A stretch of DNA of 64,000 nucleotides from Parietaria judaica. Its lineage: Eukaryota; Streptophyta; Magnoliopsida; Rosales; Urticaceae. Below are positions 23,665 through 36,317 of the stretch, in pieces. Numbering within the stretch: position 1 is the first letter of the stretch; the number at the start of each line of letters is the position of its first letter. The notes beneath the pieces are model-generated. The model was not told the origin of the DNA. It worked only from the letters and a program-made list of their open reading frames with translations, and did no database searches. Both the position numbers and the translations under genes were made by a program. The DNA lies in assembly GCA_954871525.1 (NCBI GenBank), contig OX940872.1:25267746-25331745 (forward strand), written 5' to 3'.

Positions 23665-25102
23665 ATAATTAGCGTTAATAACGTCATGCAAAATATTTTT
23701 TACGTAAAATTTTTAATGCATGCGATTATATGAGTAGTTAGGTGTTGGCGTTTTTGTGTGCATGTATTTTTGAATATGTGAATGTGAATGGATCCTTCTC
23801 AAAGTGGCCCTAGGATTGTTTCCGGCTATCGTCCCGGTTTTTATTTTTATTAGAAAAATGTGAGCCTCGGTTTTTGAAGGACATAGGATTATGTAAATAT
23901 TATTATATTTTCCGGAGGACACGAAGAACCAAGACGAGACGAGAAGAACGGAGATTTTTTCTCGGGCATGGCCGTACGTTCTCGGGCGTACATGAGCTAA
24001 CCCGAGGCGCCTCCGTGGCCCACAACGATTCGGAAATTGTTCCGGATATTTTTTTAAAAATCTATATAATTAAATTGCGCTCATTTATTTTTTTTAATAA
24101 AAGGTGATATTATATATATGACTTAATTATTTTTATGAAAGCTTATTATTTTTTAGAAAAATAAAATTAAGAAAATATATAATATATAGTCACAATATTT
24201 TTGAAATATTAAAAGCGCGTTTAATTATTTAAGTGGGAGAGATATTGATCTCTAAGTTTTAAAAGCGGAAATTCGACATCACGGCGAAATAACGAAGGAG
24301 ATAAAGTGTAGTTTATTTTCTATGTATTTTGTCTATGGTTTGTAATTTAGAATTGGGCCATTAGAGAAGTTAAATTTATGCTTTGATTTATTTATACTTC
24401 TTGCATTTCACGTCACACGTCATATAGGATAGGACGCCAACACCTCGTGTAAACTATGTCATGTTCATGCATCATTGTAGTTTTATTTATAAACATAGTT
24501 ATAAAATTTAAACTCAATGAACAAAATTTGATTTTTGTAAAAACTAAGTGGGAGGGTTGTTTAACGTTGAAATAACCCACGGTCCCCGACATAGATTTAA
24601 TAACGGTGTGTGTGATGGACTAAGAGTCACCATAGTGGCCCTCTCTTCAATGGGAGTACTCCGGAATCACTCCGTTGATTAAATCGTTAACGAACTAAGC
24701 CTTAAATAGGAGCGATGAGGCGGGGCCTCCCCTAGGTGGACCGTTCTCAAAGTAACTTGGATAAAGGCCCATATGTCGGTTACACACTTAGACTTATTCC
24801 TAATATAATCCTCCCTAGAGGCAATGCATTAGAAATAAGTGACCAAATTTTTATGGTAATTAATAAGAACTAGGAGTTGTGACTTCTTGGAAAGTTCGAA
24901 TTAAATAGTGATGTGTCACGACTATGAAAGGCGTTTATTTACGGTTTCCTTTAGGAGAAGTAAATAATCATTTTGTTCATAATACCATGGAATCAAAATA
25001 TCATTTTATCACATATAATAATTAGGATTGTTCATGCATCATGATTATTCCAAATGTAGCATATGTCTAAAATTATTTTTCTTTATTATAATTTTCAGCA
25101 AA
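23665..25102 (+). other. Untranslated leader of the inner copia element
   Basis: About 1.4 kb between the primer-binding site and the gag ATG. No protein domain is seen; it probably holds the packaging signals of the genomic RNA. Confidence 0.6.
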
Positions 25103-28100
25103 ATGTCTTTGAACCCGCTCGCAACAATTTTGAGCACTAACAAACTCGAGGGTGAGAATTACGTAGATTGGAAACGTAACCTCGACATCGTATTGACGGT
25201 GGAAAAGCACAAGTATGTTCTCACCACCCCGTGTCCTGAAGCTCCGAGTACTGACTCGAGCAAAGAGGACAAGGATGCCTGGATTAGATCCGATGAGATT
25301 GCTAGGTGCTAAATTTTAGCATCTATGAGCAATGTGTTGCAGCAGTCTCACCGGGACATACCCACGGCATATGAGATGCTCTTTAATCTCCAGGAGATGT
25401 TTGGGTGTCACGGGCGTCAGGCAAGGCAGCAAGCTATCCGGAATTTCATGAATTGCCGGATGAAGCCGGGAACTCATGTTCGAGACCACATGCTAAAGAT
25501 CATGGGGCATCTGAATGAGATGGAAATTCTCGGATCCGAGATCGATGGACTCACTAAGACCGACATGATCTTGGAGACTCTGTCGGACTCCTTCGATAGC
25601 TTCCGTCTGAACTACTCCATGAACAAGTTGGATTATACTCTGACTGAGCTCATGAAGGAGTTGCAAACTGCCGAGGGACTCCTTCCGAATAACAAGAGGA
25701 AGAATGGAGAAGCCAATGTTGCTGAACACAAGGCTTCCACCTCTCGTTTCAAGAAGCAAAGAAAAGGTCCTAAAAACGCCAACCAAACGGGATCCAAAGC
25801 GCCTCAAAACAAGGCTAAGGATGCTAAGGGCAAGAGCGTCGCAAAGGTAGACAAGTCTAACCACAAGTGTCACCATTGCGGAGAAGTCGGCCATTGGCGA
25901 AGGAACTGTCCTGCCTATCTCAAGACTGTCAAAGGGAAAGGTATTAGTCTCGTTACTCAAGCATGTTACATTACAAATAAAGAATCACCCTGGATATTAG
26001 ATTGCGGGGCTTCTGATCATATTGTGTGTAATTCGAATGGTTTCAGGCAAACAAGACGCTTGAGTGATGGGGAGTTCTCGTTCAACTGGGGTAATGGAAC
26101 GAATGTCAGAGCAAGATCAGTCGGGACCTTGAAGCTTAAGTTTGGGAATAAAACTTTATTATTGAATAACGTTTATTATGTACCGGATTTTAGCAAGAAC
26201 CTTGTTTCTTTTGGTCGTTTAGAAGAACAATTTTTTAAGTTTAAAGTCAATAATGGTATTGAAATTTATCTTGATGATTCGTTTATTACTAAAGCTCACC
26301 GTATTGATTCTATATATTATCTTTATCCGGATGAGCCGACTATCTTAGACACCGAAGTGAATAACGATTCACACAGGAAGCGTAAAAGGTCTTATACTGA
26401 TGAGACCGACGAAACATATCTATGGCACTTACGTCTTGGACACATTGGTCTTGAAAGGATTAAGAGATTAGCAAAAGATGGTCCTTTGCAATCTCTAAAC
26501 GTGGGATCTCTACCCACGTGCGAATCTTGTCTCGAAGGCAAAATGACCAAGAGACCTTTCTCGTCGAAAGGTGAAAGAGCCATTCAAGTATTGGAACTCG
26601 TACATACTGATGTATGTGGACCGATCAACATCCAGGCAAGAGGAGGTTACGAATACTTCGTGACCTTTACTGATGACTTCTCACGTTTTGGTCATGTTTT
26701 TCTTATGCGAAACAAATCCGACACTTTTGAAATGTTCAAGCAGTATCGGGCATTGGTTGAAAAACAAAGAGAGAAACAGATCAAAACACTGCGATCTGAT
26801 CGTGGTGGAGAATACTTGTCTGGAGAGTTCGAAGACCTACTTAAAGAAGAAGGTATTCATTCTCAGCTTACAGCACCTGGCACCCCGCAACAAAATGGAG
26901 TGTCAGAGAGAAGGAACCGAACTCTGTTAGATATGGTGAGATCAATGATGAGTTATTCATCACTTCCTGATTCGTTCTGGGGATATGCCTTGGAAACGGC
27001 AGCTTACATTCTGAACCAAGTACCATCGAAGACAGTTCCTGGTACGCCTTATGAAAGATGGTGTGGTAGAAAATCTGTTTTAAACCACATCAGAATCTGT
27101 GCTAAGGCAAAAGACGAGCAAGTTGGCTAGTCGGTCAGAATTATGCCTTTTCATAGGATATCCTAAGGGAACAAAAGGGTATATATTCTACAGTCCTACC
27201 GATAAGAAAACGTTTGTTAGCACACACGCTAGGTTTCTTGAGGAAGACTTTATAAAGAATGCAGTACCCAGAAGCAGACTTGTGCTTAAGGAAATGTTGG
27301 GTGAAGTAGCCAGTACTCCACGTGTTAGGATAAGTCCTACACCAACGCAGGAAGAACCGCAATCGGAAATTGAGCGCACTGTGAGTCGTCGCAGTAATAG
27401 GGTAGTACGACCGCTTGGCCGATACATGTTATTCGGAGAAGCTCACATTGCCATCGTAAACAAAGAGGTAGATGATCCAGCATCATTCTCCCATGCGATG
27501 TCAGGTTCCGAAGCAAACCTATGGCAAGAAGCCATGAACGTTGAAATGCAATCAATGCACACCAACGAAGTCTGGAAACTTGTGGATCCACCCCAAGGAA
27601 TTAAACCTGTGGGATGTAAATGGATCTATAAGAAGAAAAGAGGTCCGGATGGAAATGTAGAGACATTCAAAGCGCGGCTTGTGGCAAAGGGTTTTACCCA
27701 AAGAGAAGGTATAGACTATGAGGATACTTTCTCGCCGGTCGCAATGCTAAAGTCCATCCGTATTCTTTCATCCATTGTTGCCGCCCTTGATTATGAAATC
27801 TGGCAGATGGATGTCAAGACTGCTTTCCTGAATGGCAATCTTGACGAGCGCATTTATATGGCTCAACCAGACGGGTTCGTGGAGAAAGGCCAAGAGGGCA
27901 AGGTTTGTGAGTTGCTGAAGTCCATTTATGGACTCAAGCAAGCATCTAGATCGTGGAATATTAGATTCGACGAGACTGTAAAAGGCTTTGGCTTTGAGCA
28001 GTCAGTAGATGAGCCATGCGTTTATAAGATGATAAACAACGGCAAAGAGGTTTTCCTGGTTCTATATGTCGATGACATACTACTCATTGGAAATGACGTA

Positions 28101-29051
28101 GGAAAGTTATCAGAGGTTAAAATATGGCTGTCAAAGCAGTTTGATATGAAGGATCTCGGAGAAGCGGCTTACATTTTGGGGATTCAAATCTTCAGGGATC
28201 GGAAGAACCAAAAATTAGCGCTCTCTCAAGCATCTTATATTGATAAGATAATGGATCGCTTCAGTATGCAAAACTCCAAGAAAGGTCAGTTACCTTTTCG
28301 TCATGGAGTGCACCTTTCTAATGAGCAGTCTCCAAAGACTCCTCAACAGGAAGAGGACATGAGACACGTTCCTTACGCCTCAGCCGTTGGAAGTCTCATG
28401 TATGCTATGCTTTGCACCAGACCAGATATTTGTTATGCAGTAGGCGTGGTGAGCCGATTCCAGTCAAACCCTGGACCCCAGCACTGGGTTGCTGTCAAGC
28501 ACATTCTCAAGTATCTCCGGAGAACGAGAAACTATATGCTTGCATTTTCAGGTGATGACCTGACTATGGCGGGGTATACCGATTCCGACTTTTAGGCGGA
28601 TAAGGATTCCAGGAAATCCACTTCGGGATATGTGTTTATCCTGAATAGTGGATCTTTGGTTTGGAGGAGTATCAAGCAATCTTGCATTGCTGACTCGACC
28701 ATGGAAGCCGAATATGTGGCGGCTTGTGAAGCTGCAAAGGAGGCTGTTTGGCTTCGCAAATTCCTTAAGTACTTGGAAGTTGTTCCAAGTGCCAGTGGGC
28801 CCATTACACTTTATTGTGATAAGAGTGGGGCCGTTGCTAACTGTAGGGAACCAAGAAGTCACAGACGCTCAAAACACATAGAAAGGAAATATCACCTAGT
28901 TCGAGACATTGTCAAAAGAGGAGATGCAGATGTCAAGAAGATCTCAACGTTGGACAACCTTGCAGATCCGTTTACGAAGCCTTTAACGAGTAAAGTTTTC
29001 GAAAGACACCTGGAGGGCTTAGGAGTGAAAGATCATTCAAATCTCCTTTGA
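25103..29051 (+). pseudogene. Inner copia gag-pol, broken by two nonsense codons and one frameshift
   Basis: The frame starts at ATG 25103 (MSLNPLATILSTNKLEG). Domains in order: gag, a CCHC zinc knuckle ([14 protein letters not shown], near 25870), protease with LDCGASDHI, integrase with a GAG-pre domain ([12 protein letters not shown]), the catalytic core ([26 protein letters not shown]), reverse transcriptase ([22 protein letters not shown]) and RNase H (SDF, MEAEYVAACEA). A TAA at 25310-25312 interrupts gag. A short deletion near 27093-27110 shifts the frame at the end of integrase. A TAG at 28593-28595 interrupts RNase H. A functional polyprotein cannot be made from this copy, although its LTRs are nearly identical. 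Confidence 0.93.
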
Positions 29052-29065
29052 GTCAAGTGGGAGTT

Positions 29066-31301
29066 TGTTGGGATTTATGCCCACAAAGGAGACATGAATG
29101 ACCTTTTAGCAAATAAAATAGTTTATTAATAAAGTACTCGATGTAATAATACGATTATGTTCTTTTGCTGAGAATTAAATAAAGATTAAATATTCATTCT
29201 TATTTATTTAAGTTTGTGTTTATGCATATATGTCTACGCCCTGAAACTATCATCAACGAAAGAAGAGTTAAGTACAGACTTAACAAGATATCTCTTCTTG
29301 ATAAGTTTAAAATCAACAGTTCGCAATCTTAGGATCGATGGGGCAATCGTATCCGATTAATGATTGTTTGAATAAACTACTTATATCGGATCTTGTGATA
29401 TTGAGAGTTGTGACTCTAAAGTTTATTCTTGATGTCTTAATGAAGACACTGAACTAGACCTGTGAAACTTTGAAGTTCGAGGTAAAACCGTTTCATTACT
29501 CGAAGCTTTGAAATCACAAACGAGGTGTATTTTTGTAATTACCTAAATCCTGAAGTGGGCACATAATTTCTTGTGACACTTTGTGACACTTGACTAGTCA
29601 ATGGGCAAGATCCAAATGATGGATCAAAGACCCGACGGTTGGTGTCACAATATTGTCTCGTTGAACTATGTGATTCACAGATATGGAATTTGTGTTATAA
29701 GAATGCTACAGCATTAGTATCACATCATGCTTTGTTCTTTGAAGTGTGAATGAACAAACCGGGCCCGGTACTCAGTGAATAATATATTCTCTGAATAAAA
29801 CATGTGACTTGTTGTGACATCTCACGTTATGTTTTTCTCATTCATAAATAACAAAGGAGTTGATGAAATAATAACTAAGGGGTAAAACGGTAATTTTTAC
29901 ATTCCTCTTAGTTGCTGATACACACAAAGGGTAATATCGTAAATACACCGTGGACCGTGTGAAGAATATTTGTATCACATCAAACGGAAATAAGAACGCA
30001 TATGAACTTAGAGATTTTCAGCATTGGTCCTTTAGTGGAATCGACCAATGTTAAGAATTAAAAGGCGGGAAAAGTTTGTGAACTTTTGTGTCCGGACTTT
30101 ATTCTGAAGCTTCGTTCATGTGGGTCCATGAGGTCTCAATGTTAGACTTTCGGACGAGATTTTGATGAACAAAATAAGTATTGAAAATATGTAAAGTTGA
30201 TTTATTGAAATCACACTTTAAGTTCAATTATTAAATTGAAATAATTTTTAAGTACGAAATTGGTTTGATGATTTTCTCTTATGTATAAATTGTGATTTAT
30301 ACTATGGTAATTATTTTCTCATGATTAAATGAATAAATAGTTATTTTATTTTAATCACCTTTATTAAATACAATAAATTATATAATTATATTGATAATTA
30401 TATATTATTCGAATTTAATAATAAAAGATTGAGAAAATTAATTCCTTAATTTCGATTGGTATATCTAGAAAGATAGAATTAATGATGGGTCAATTTCTCA
30501 TCCTTTGATTAATAGAATGCGATTTAAAAGAGAAAAAGGAAAGAAGATTTTTGAATTTAATTCAGGATATATCTTGTCGAATTAATAAAATAATATCTTT
30601 AATTTTAGTCAAACCCTATGCGCATGAAATAGGTAAGATTTAGTCTTGATCCATATTGCGATTACTTGTGAGAAAGAATAGGATTTATGAATTAAATAAT
30701 TGATTTAATTTAATTCTATTTCAAGGGCTATATATATGATATATACAATCAGGTTAAAAAGTAACCTAGCTACCAAGTCTCATGCGCAGGCTTTTAAAAG
30801 GGCAAACAGAGAATTTTTTTTATTATTCGCTGCCTTTGGAAAAGCATCAGAGAGAGAATTTTTTCCTATTCGCATCCCATTGGTGGCGCAAGTTTTAGGA
30901 AGAAAACTTAGAGGCAAAAGTTCCTCTTTCTATTCTTTGTCTCTTGTTCATAAAGAGCCCACTCTCTTCATCTCAAAATATCCGAAAGCCATAACATCGA
31001 ATCCATCGTGGTTGTTTGATTGAAGACGGAGGGACGACTCGCGAAGATCGACGACGAAAACCGTGAATAAATTCCGGATTTGTAAGTGTTCTTAATCCTA
31101 TAATTGTTATATAATTTCCGGGAATTTATCCATTCGTTGTTTACGTAATAAATTTATTTTGTATGCATGATAATCGTTTTTAACGTTATGGTTATTTTAA
31201 TATGTCGAAAATCAGTTTTCATATTAAAAAGAAATTTTGAAATTCCGCCGTAACTCGTTACGTTCATTATTTATATTAAAAATTTTAATATCGATCCTAC
31301 A
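29066..31301 (+). repeat. 3' LTR of the inner copia element
   Basis: A near-identical repeat of 21413-23649, one base shorter. It is followed by TAGTT at 31302-31306 and then by the outer element's RNase H frame. Confidence 0.96.
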
Positions 31302-31306
31302 TAGTT

Positions 31307-34300
31307 CGCTCATGAAAAGAAGGATTTGAAGCAATGTGAATAGCAGATTGATTGTCACAATATACAACTGGTAAAGGTAAATTTGTAATATGCAGATCAT
31401 GCAATAGCTGCATAATCCACATTATTTCAGCAGAAGTAGAAGCTAAAACACGATATTCTGACTCTGCAGAGGACCTAGAAACAGTTGTTTGTTTCTTAGA
31501 TTTCCAAGAGATTAAACTATCATTGTAAAATACGCAAAAACCTGTGATGGATCTTCGTGTGTCAGGGCAAGTACCCCAATCAGCATCTGAATAGGCCTTT
31601 AAACCTGCACTAAGAGAACTAGAAGGATAGAATAATCCTAATCCAGGTTGACCCTTTAAATACCTGAGCAATCTGTGTGCAGCCTTTAAATGTATATCGC
31701 GAGGTGCAGATAAAAATTGGCTAAGGCAATTAACAGCAAAGGTAATATCTGGCCTTGTTATTGTAAGATATAAAAGACGTCCAAAAGGTCTTCTATATGG
31801 AGTAGAGTCAGTCAATAATATCCCAGATTCAGAACTGAGAATTAAGTTTGGCTCCATGGGGGTTTTAACAGGTTTCGAGTTAAGAAAATCAAAATCAGTT
31901 AACACCTGAAGAGTATATAAACGCTGAGAAACATTAATCCCACGAGCTGTCCTAGCTATCTCAAGACCCAGAAAATACTTGAGAGTGCCAAGATCCTTTA
32001 ATTTAAAAATATTTGCAAGGTCAGTTTTGACTGAATTGATAATCGAGGGGCTTGGTCCAGATAATAAAATATCATCAACATAAAGTAATAATGCAACAAA
32101 AGTATCACCTGTTCCCCGAGTAAACAAAGAGTAGTCACTTTTTGATTGTGAAAAACCAAGGCCAGTTATTTCATGTGTGAATTTGACATTCCATTGTCTC
32201 GAGGCTTGCTTGAGACCGTAAATGGATTTGTTCAATTTACACACAAGTTTTTGAGATGAATCAAACTCCCCCTGAGGAGTGTATCCCAAAGGCAAGTTCA
32301 TATAAACTTCCTCATCTAAAAATCCCCATTAAGAAAGGCATTGTTAATGTCAAGTTGAGCTAATATCCATTTATGAGCTGCAGCCAAGGCAAAAACCAAT
32401 TTCACAGTGACAAGTTTGGCGACAGGGGAAAAAGTGTCAATGTAGTCAACTCCTTCTTGTTGATTGTACCCTTTAGCAACAAGACGTTCCTTTCTCCTTG
32501 CTAAAGTTCCATCAGCTGTAAATTTGTTTTTATATACCCATCTACATCCTATAGGCTTCTTGTCTTTAGGTAAGGGCATAACTGTCCAAGTATTGTTTGA
32601 AATCATAGCTTCAAGTTCTTCTTTCATGGCAGCTCTCCAATAATCATATTTATTTGCTTGTTGAAAGAAATGTGGTTCAACATGTAAAGTACAGGCAAAT
32701 ACAAAATTTTTATGATCTGTGGAGAGCTGATCATAGGAAAGAACCTGAGAGATATTATGAGGAGAGGTATGATTATCAACAACAGTGGCACATTGATAGT
32801 CCTCAAGATAGGTAGGCATTCTAACACTTCTAGTGGATCGCCTAGTAATCTCTATATCAGGAGAAGAGAGTTGCAAATCTTGATCAACAGTATCAAGGGT
32901 AGAATTGTCAGTTTGAATATTTTCAGAAGAAGTATGACCAGTCTCAATACTAAGCATTGGAACAGGATCAGCTATCTGAGCATTGGAATGAGGCTGAGCA
33001 ATATTAGGTAGGACCAAACTATCAAAAGGGTCAATGGAACTAGTAGTTAAAACAGATTCTTGAAAAGGAAAAATATGCTCATGGAATACTACGTCACGGG
33101 AAATAAAGGAGGATTTTGCATCTATATCATAGAGTTTATATCCCCTATATCCTGTAGCATATCCAATGAAGACACATTTCTTTGCTCTAGCTTGGAATTT
33201 TTTACGATTGGCTTGCAAAGTAGATACAAAAGCCAGACAGCCAAAGTTTTTCAAAAAATTATAGTCAAAAATCTGTTTATACAAGATCTCATAAGGAATT
33301 TTATTATGAATAATATGAGAAGGAGTCCTGTTAATCAGGAAAGTTGCAGTTAGTAAACAATCAGACCAGAAGTTGAGGGGTACCTTTCCTTGAAAAAATA
33401 GAGCCCGTGCCACGTTCAATAGGTGCTGATGCTTACGTTCTGCAACTGAGTTCTGTTGTGGGGTCTCAACACATGAGAATTGATGTTGAATCCCAAGGCC
33501 TCCAAAGAATTCTGTAAAAGCTAACTCGCGAGCATTGTCATATTTGAAATTTTTAACTTTGGTTGAAAATTGTCTTTCAACCATAGCAATAAACTTAGGC
33601 ATAATATGATGAACATCTGACTTATGTGTCATGAGATATGTCCAAGTGAAACGTGAATGATCATCAACAAGAGTAAAAAAATACTGATAGCCATTGTAGG
33701 ATTTGTGATGAAAAGGACCCCAAATGTCACAATGAATGAATCTAAAATGTTATTACAGATGTTATTATGTGAGCTAAAAGGCTGTCTCTTTTGCTTAGCA
33801 AGAGGACAGATTAGACAAGGATCATCATGATCATCTGTAGAAAAGTCTAAAATACCTCTTAATGGCATAAGAGCCTTCCAAGACAAATGCCCTAGCCTAG
33901 AGTGCCATCAGTGTGCACTGACTTTATTACAACTAGAAACTAAAATCTCAAGTACACTGGTATCCAAAATGTACAGATCATCATGTACATTACCCCTGCT
34001 AATCACTTTGGCCCTCGTATGATCCTGTATCACACATGAATCATCAGTAAAACTTACACGACCACGAGTGTGCGTGATCATTATTTTGACAGACAGCAAA
34101 TTAAATTTAAAACTGGGAATCAAAAGAACATCTCTCAATATGATCTGAGAATTCAATTTTATATCACCATAAAAATGCACTGGTATAATTTCCTCATTCG
34201 GGAGAGTGACAGTTGAACAACTCAATGGTTTTAAACAAATAAAATCCTGTTTATTGTTGCCAATGTGCTTAGTGGCTCCCGAATCAATTATCCAAGCATT

Positions 34301-35480
34301 TTTAAGGTCATGTTTACTGTTAACAGCTCGCATATAATTCAATGAACCTGTCGTGAAAGTTGCGAGGTTCACAGAAGTGTTTGTGCTCGATCCCTTGCTC
34401 GTGTTTTTCATGTGGTCTGACAGCATCATGATCATTCTTTGGCATTGTGAATCTGTGAGGTTGTCCATTGTTCCTGTGCTTGCAGCCACATTATTGACCT
34501 TGTTCTCCATATTATTGTTCTGTACAGCCTTGAATCTTGACTGCATCCCGGGAGGATATCCATGGAGCTTGTAGCATTTGTCCACAGTGTGACCAGACAT
34601 CTTGCAGTGAGTGCAAAATGGTCTGTCTCTAGCCTTGAATCGTCTCCTTGGGAAAGCATCCTCTCTGGCTGCCATGGCCATAGAGCTCCCATGGTCCACA
34701 GATGAGCTTTCAACTCCTAAGGATCTTTGTCTCTCTTCTTGTACACAGAGAGCAAAGATCTTGTTAATGGGAGGAATTGGATCCATTAACAGGAGCTGGC
34801 CTCTTATGACTGAATAGGAGTCATTCAAACCCATAAGAAACTTCATTCCATATTCTGCATTGTAGAATTCCATGCATGTCTTGGATTCGCATTGTGGCTT
34901 AAAGTCATTCAGTTCTTCCCAGATGGCCTTAAGCTTGGTAAAGAACGCAGAGATCGTGTCCTGACCTTGTCTGAGGTTTGCAAGATCGCGCCTGAGCTAA
35001 AAAACTCTCGGTCCATTACTCTGCCTGAATCTCTCCTTGAGATCAATCCATATCTCCGAAGCAGTATTCCCGAAGAGAATCGACCTTGCAATCTCCTTAG
35101 ACACCGAATTGAGAAGCCAAGAGACAACTACATTGTTGTTTCTAATCCAAGAGTTCACCAGCCTCTCATCTTCTCCAGTAGGCCTTGGTATAGATCCATC
35201 TATGAATCCTACTTTGTTCTTGACAGATAGTGCTATGAGAACTGACCTCGACCAAGAAGCGTAGTTATCGCCGGTGAGGAGTTGAGAAACGAGCACTGCA
35301 CTTGTGCTGTCAGAGGCGTGAAGATAATACACGCTCAAGGGATCATCAATAGGAGCTCTCTCATGGTGCTTCTGAACAATCGCCCCTTCTTGTCTACTTC
35401 CTCCATGAGAACGCGATGGAAGAACAATCAGAACAAGAAGATCTGAGAGAGATCGGAATACCTTGAATCCGAGCGAAAAT
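31307..35480 (-). pseudogene. Outer copia gag-pol, multiply interrupted
   Basis: Reading down the minus strand: gag N-terminus (QLLTGDNYASWSRSVLIAL), a TAG nonsense codon at 34997-34999, gag C-terminus with a CCHC knuckle (CTHCKMSGHTVDKC), protease (IIDSGATKHIG), a TGA at 33908-33910 just before WHSRLGHLSW of the GAG-pre-integrase domain, a frameshift near 33740, integrase core (NARE..., PQQNSVAERKH), reverse transcriptase N-half ending NNAFLNGDF with a one-base frameshift near 32310, reverse transcriptase C-half ([13 protein letters not shown]) and RNase H (DADWGTCPDTRRSITG, SSAESEYR). The frame then meets the inner element and resumes at 21412. No clear ATG start was found. This copy is not autonomous. 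Confidence 0.93.
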
Positions 35481-35495
35481 GGCGGAATGAATCTC

Positions 35496-35507
35496 GCTCT
35501 GATACCA
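35496..35507 (-). other. tRNA-Met primer-binding site of the outer element
   Basis: On the minus strand, TGGTATCAGAGC directly abuts the 5' LTR, which fixes the LTR end and confirms the TA terminus. Confidence 0.92.
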
Positions 35508-35886
35508 TATCAAGAAGCAGAGCTTCTGACTGAGGAAGAAGACGAAGTTGAGAGAGAGAAAATCGCAGGCTTTATTGATTAATCAAATGAATTAATTACA
35601 AGCAAATGATTGGGTTATATATGTACCAATCAATGTAGCACGTGAGGTTGCACGGAGCTTTATAATTAAAGCTTTATAATTCAGCTTAATAGCTCAATAA
35701 CCAAACGTGCTAATTACAATAATTACATTCGAATAAAACGACATGTCATATATACGAGATAAACGACGTAAACCTGCAAAGAGAAAAACGACAAGAAAAA
35801 GGAAGAGAATACCGAACTAACAGCCGGCATAAGTAGCAGAAGATACAAAGCGCTTAATAAAGAATATTTTATACAAAATCTTAATA
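35508..35886 (-). repeat. 5' LTR of the outer copia element
   Basis: 379 bp, the same length as the copy at 20840-21218, with about three substitutions. It is followed by the GGAAC target duplication at 35887-35891. Confidence 0.95.
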
Positions 35887-35891
35887 GGAAC

Positions 35892-36317
35892 TTATTCCGT
35901 ACCTAGTTAGAAGGTCGTGGAACACAAATTTTGTGACAAAATTGAGCACTGAATTTGCAAGGCATGGAAATAACATATGAAATAATTTTTTATCTGTTCA
36001 TTTTTGTTCGTAAGTGGGTTAGGTTTTATCATCAATAACGGTTTAATTTGAAATTATTGCCGCGAAACGAAGACTTACTAAAAAAGGACTTCCAAATTGG
36101 GTCAGTCAGTTCGAAAGTTCGGTTTTGACACGGTCCGAATCTGATATGCTTTCGGTCCAAAAAATCAGGTTTTTTGTAACTGAATTAGGCTAGGCTTTAA
36201 ATAATTGAGTTAATTGCTTATATATATAAAAATATTCTTTCCGTATTATTTTCTCTAAAATTAATAAGTGTTTCAAACTAAATATATTCACCAAATTAAA
36301 AAATTGTATATATATGT
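35892..36317. other. Intergenic DNA
   Basis: Old insertion-site DNA to the right of the nested retrotransposons. No gene or element recognised. Confidence 0.45.

Larger units (their letters stand above)
21413..31301 (+). mobile_element. Inner Ty1/copia retrotransposon with 2.2 kb LTRs
   Basis: LTRs lie at 21413-23649 and 29066-31301. TAGTT target duplications are at 21408-21412 and 31302-31306. The ends are the canonical TGTTGGG...CTACA. A primer-binding site for initiator tRNA-Met follows the 5' LTR by two bases, and a purine-rich AAGTGGGAGT precedes the 3' LTR. The internal region has gag, protease, integrase, reverse transcriptase and RNase H in copia order. By eye the two LTRs differ at only about four positions in 2.2 kb, including one indel, so this is a very recent insertion, younger than the outer element it disrupts. 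Confidence 0.96.
20840..35886 (-). mobile_element. Outer Ty1/copia retrotransposon, split by a nested element
   Basis: Two 379-bp LTRs (20840-21218 and 35508-35886) bound the element. GGAAC target duplications sit at 20835-20839 and 35887-35891. On the minus strand the order is 5' LTR, primer-binding site, gag, protease, integrase, reverse transcriptase, RNase H, polypurine tract and 3' LTR, which is copia order. Without the 9.9 kb insert at 21413-31301 and its duplicated 5 bp, the element is about 5.15 kb, a usual copia length. The LTRs start TATCAAG and end CTTAATA, so the termini are TA...TA instead of TG...CA. I counted three substitutions between the LTRs, indicating recent insertion. 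The coding region is nevertheless broken. Confidence 0.95.
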
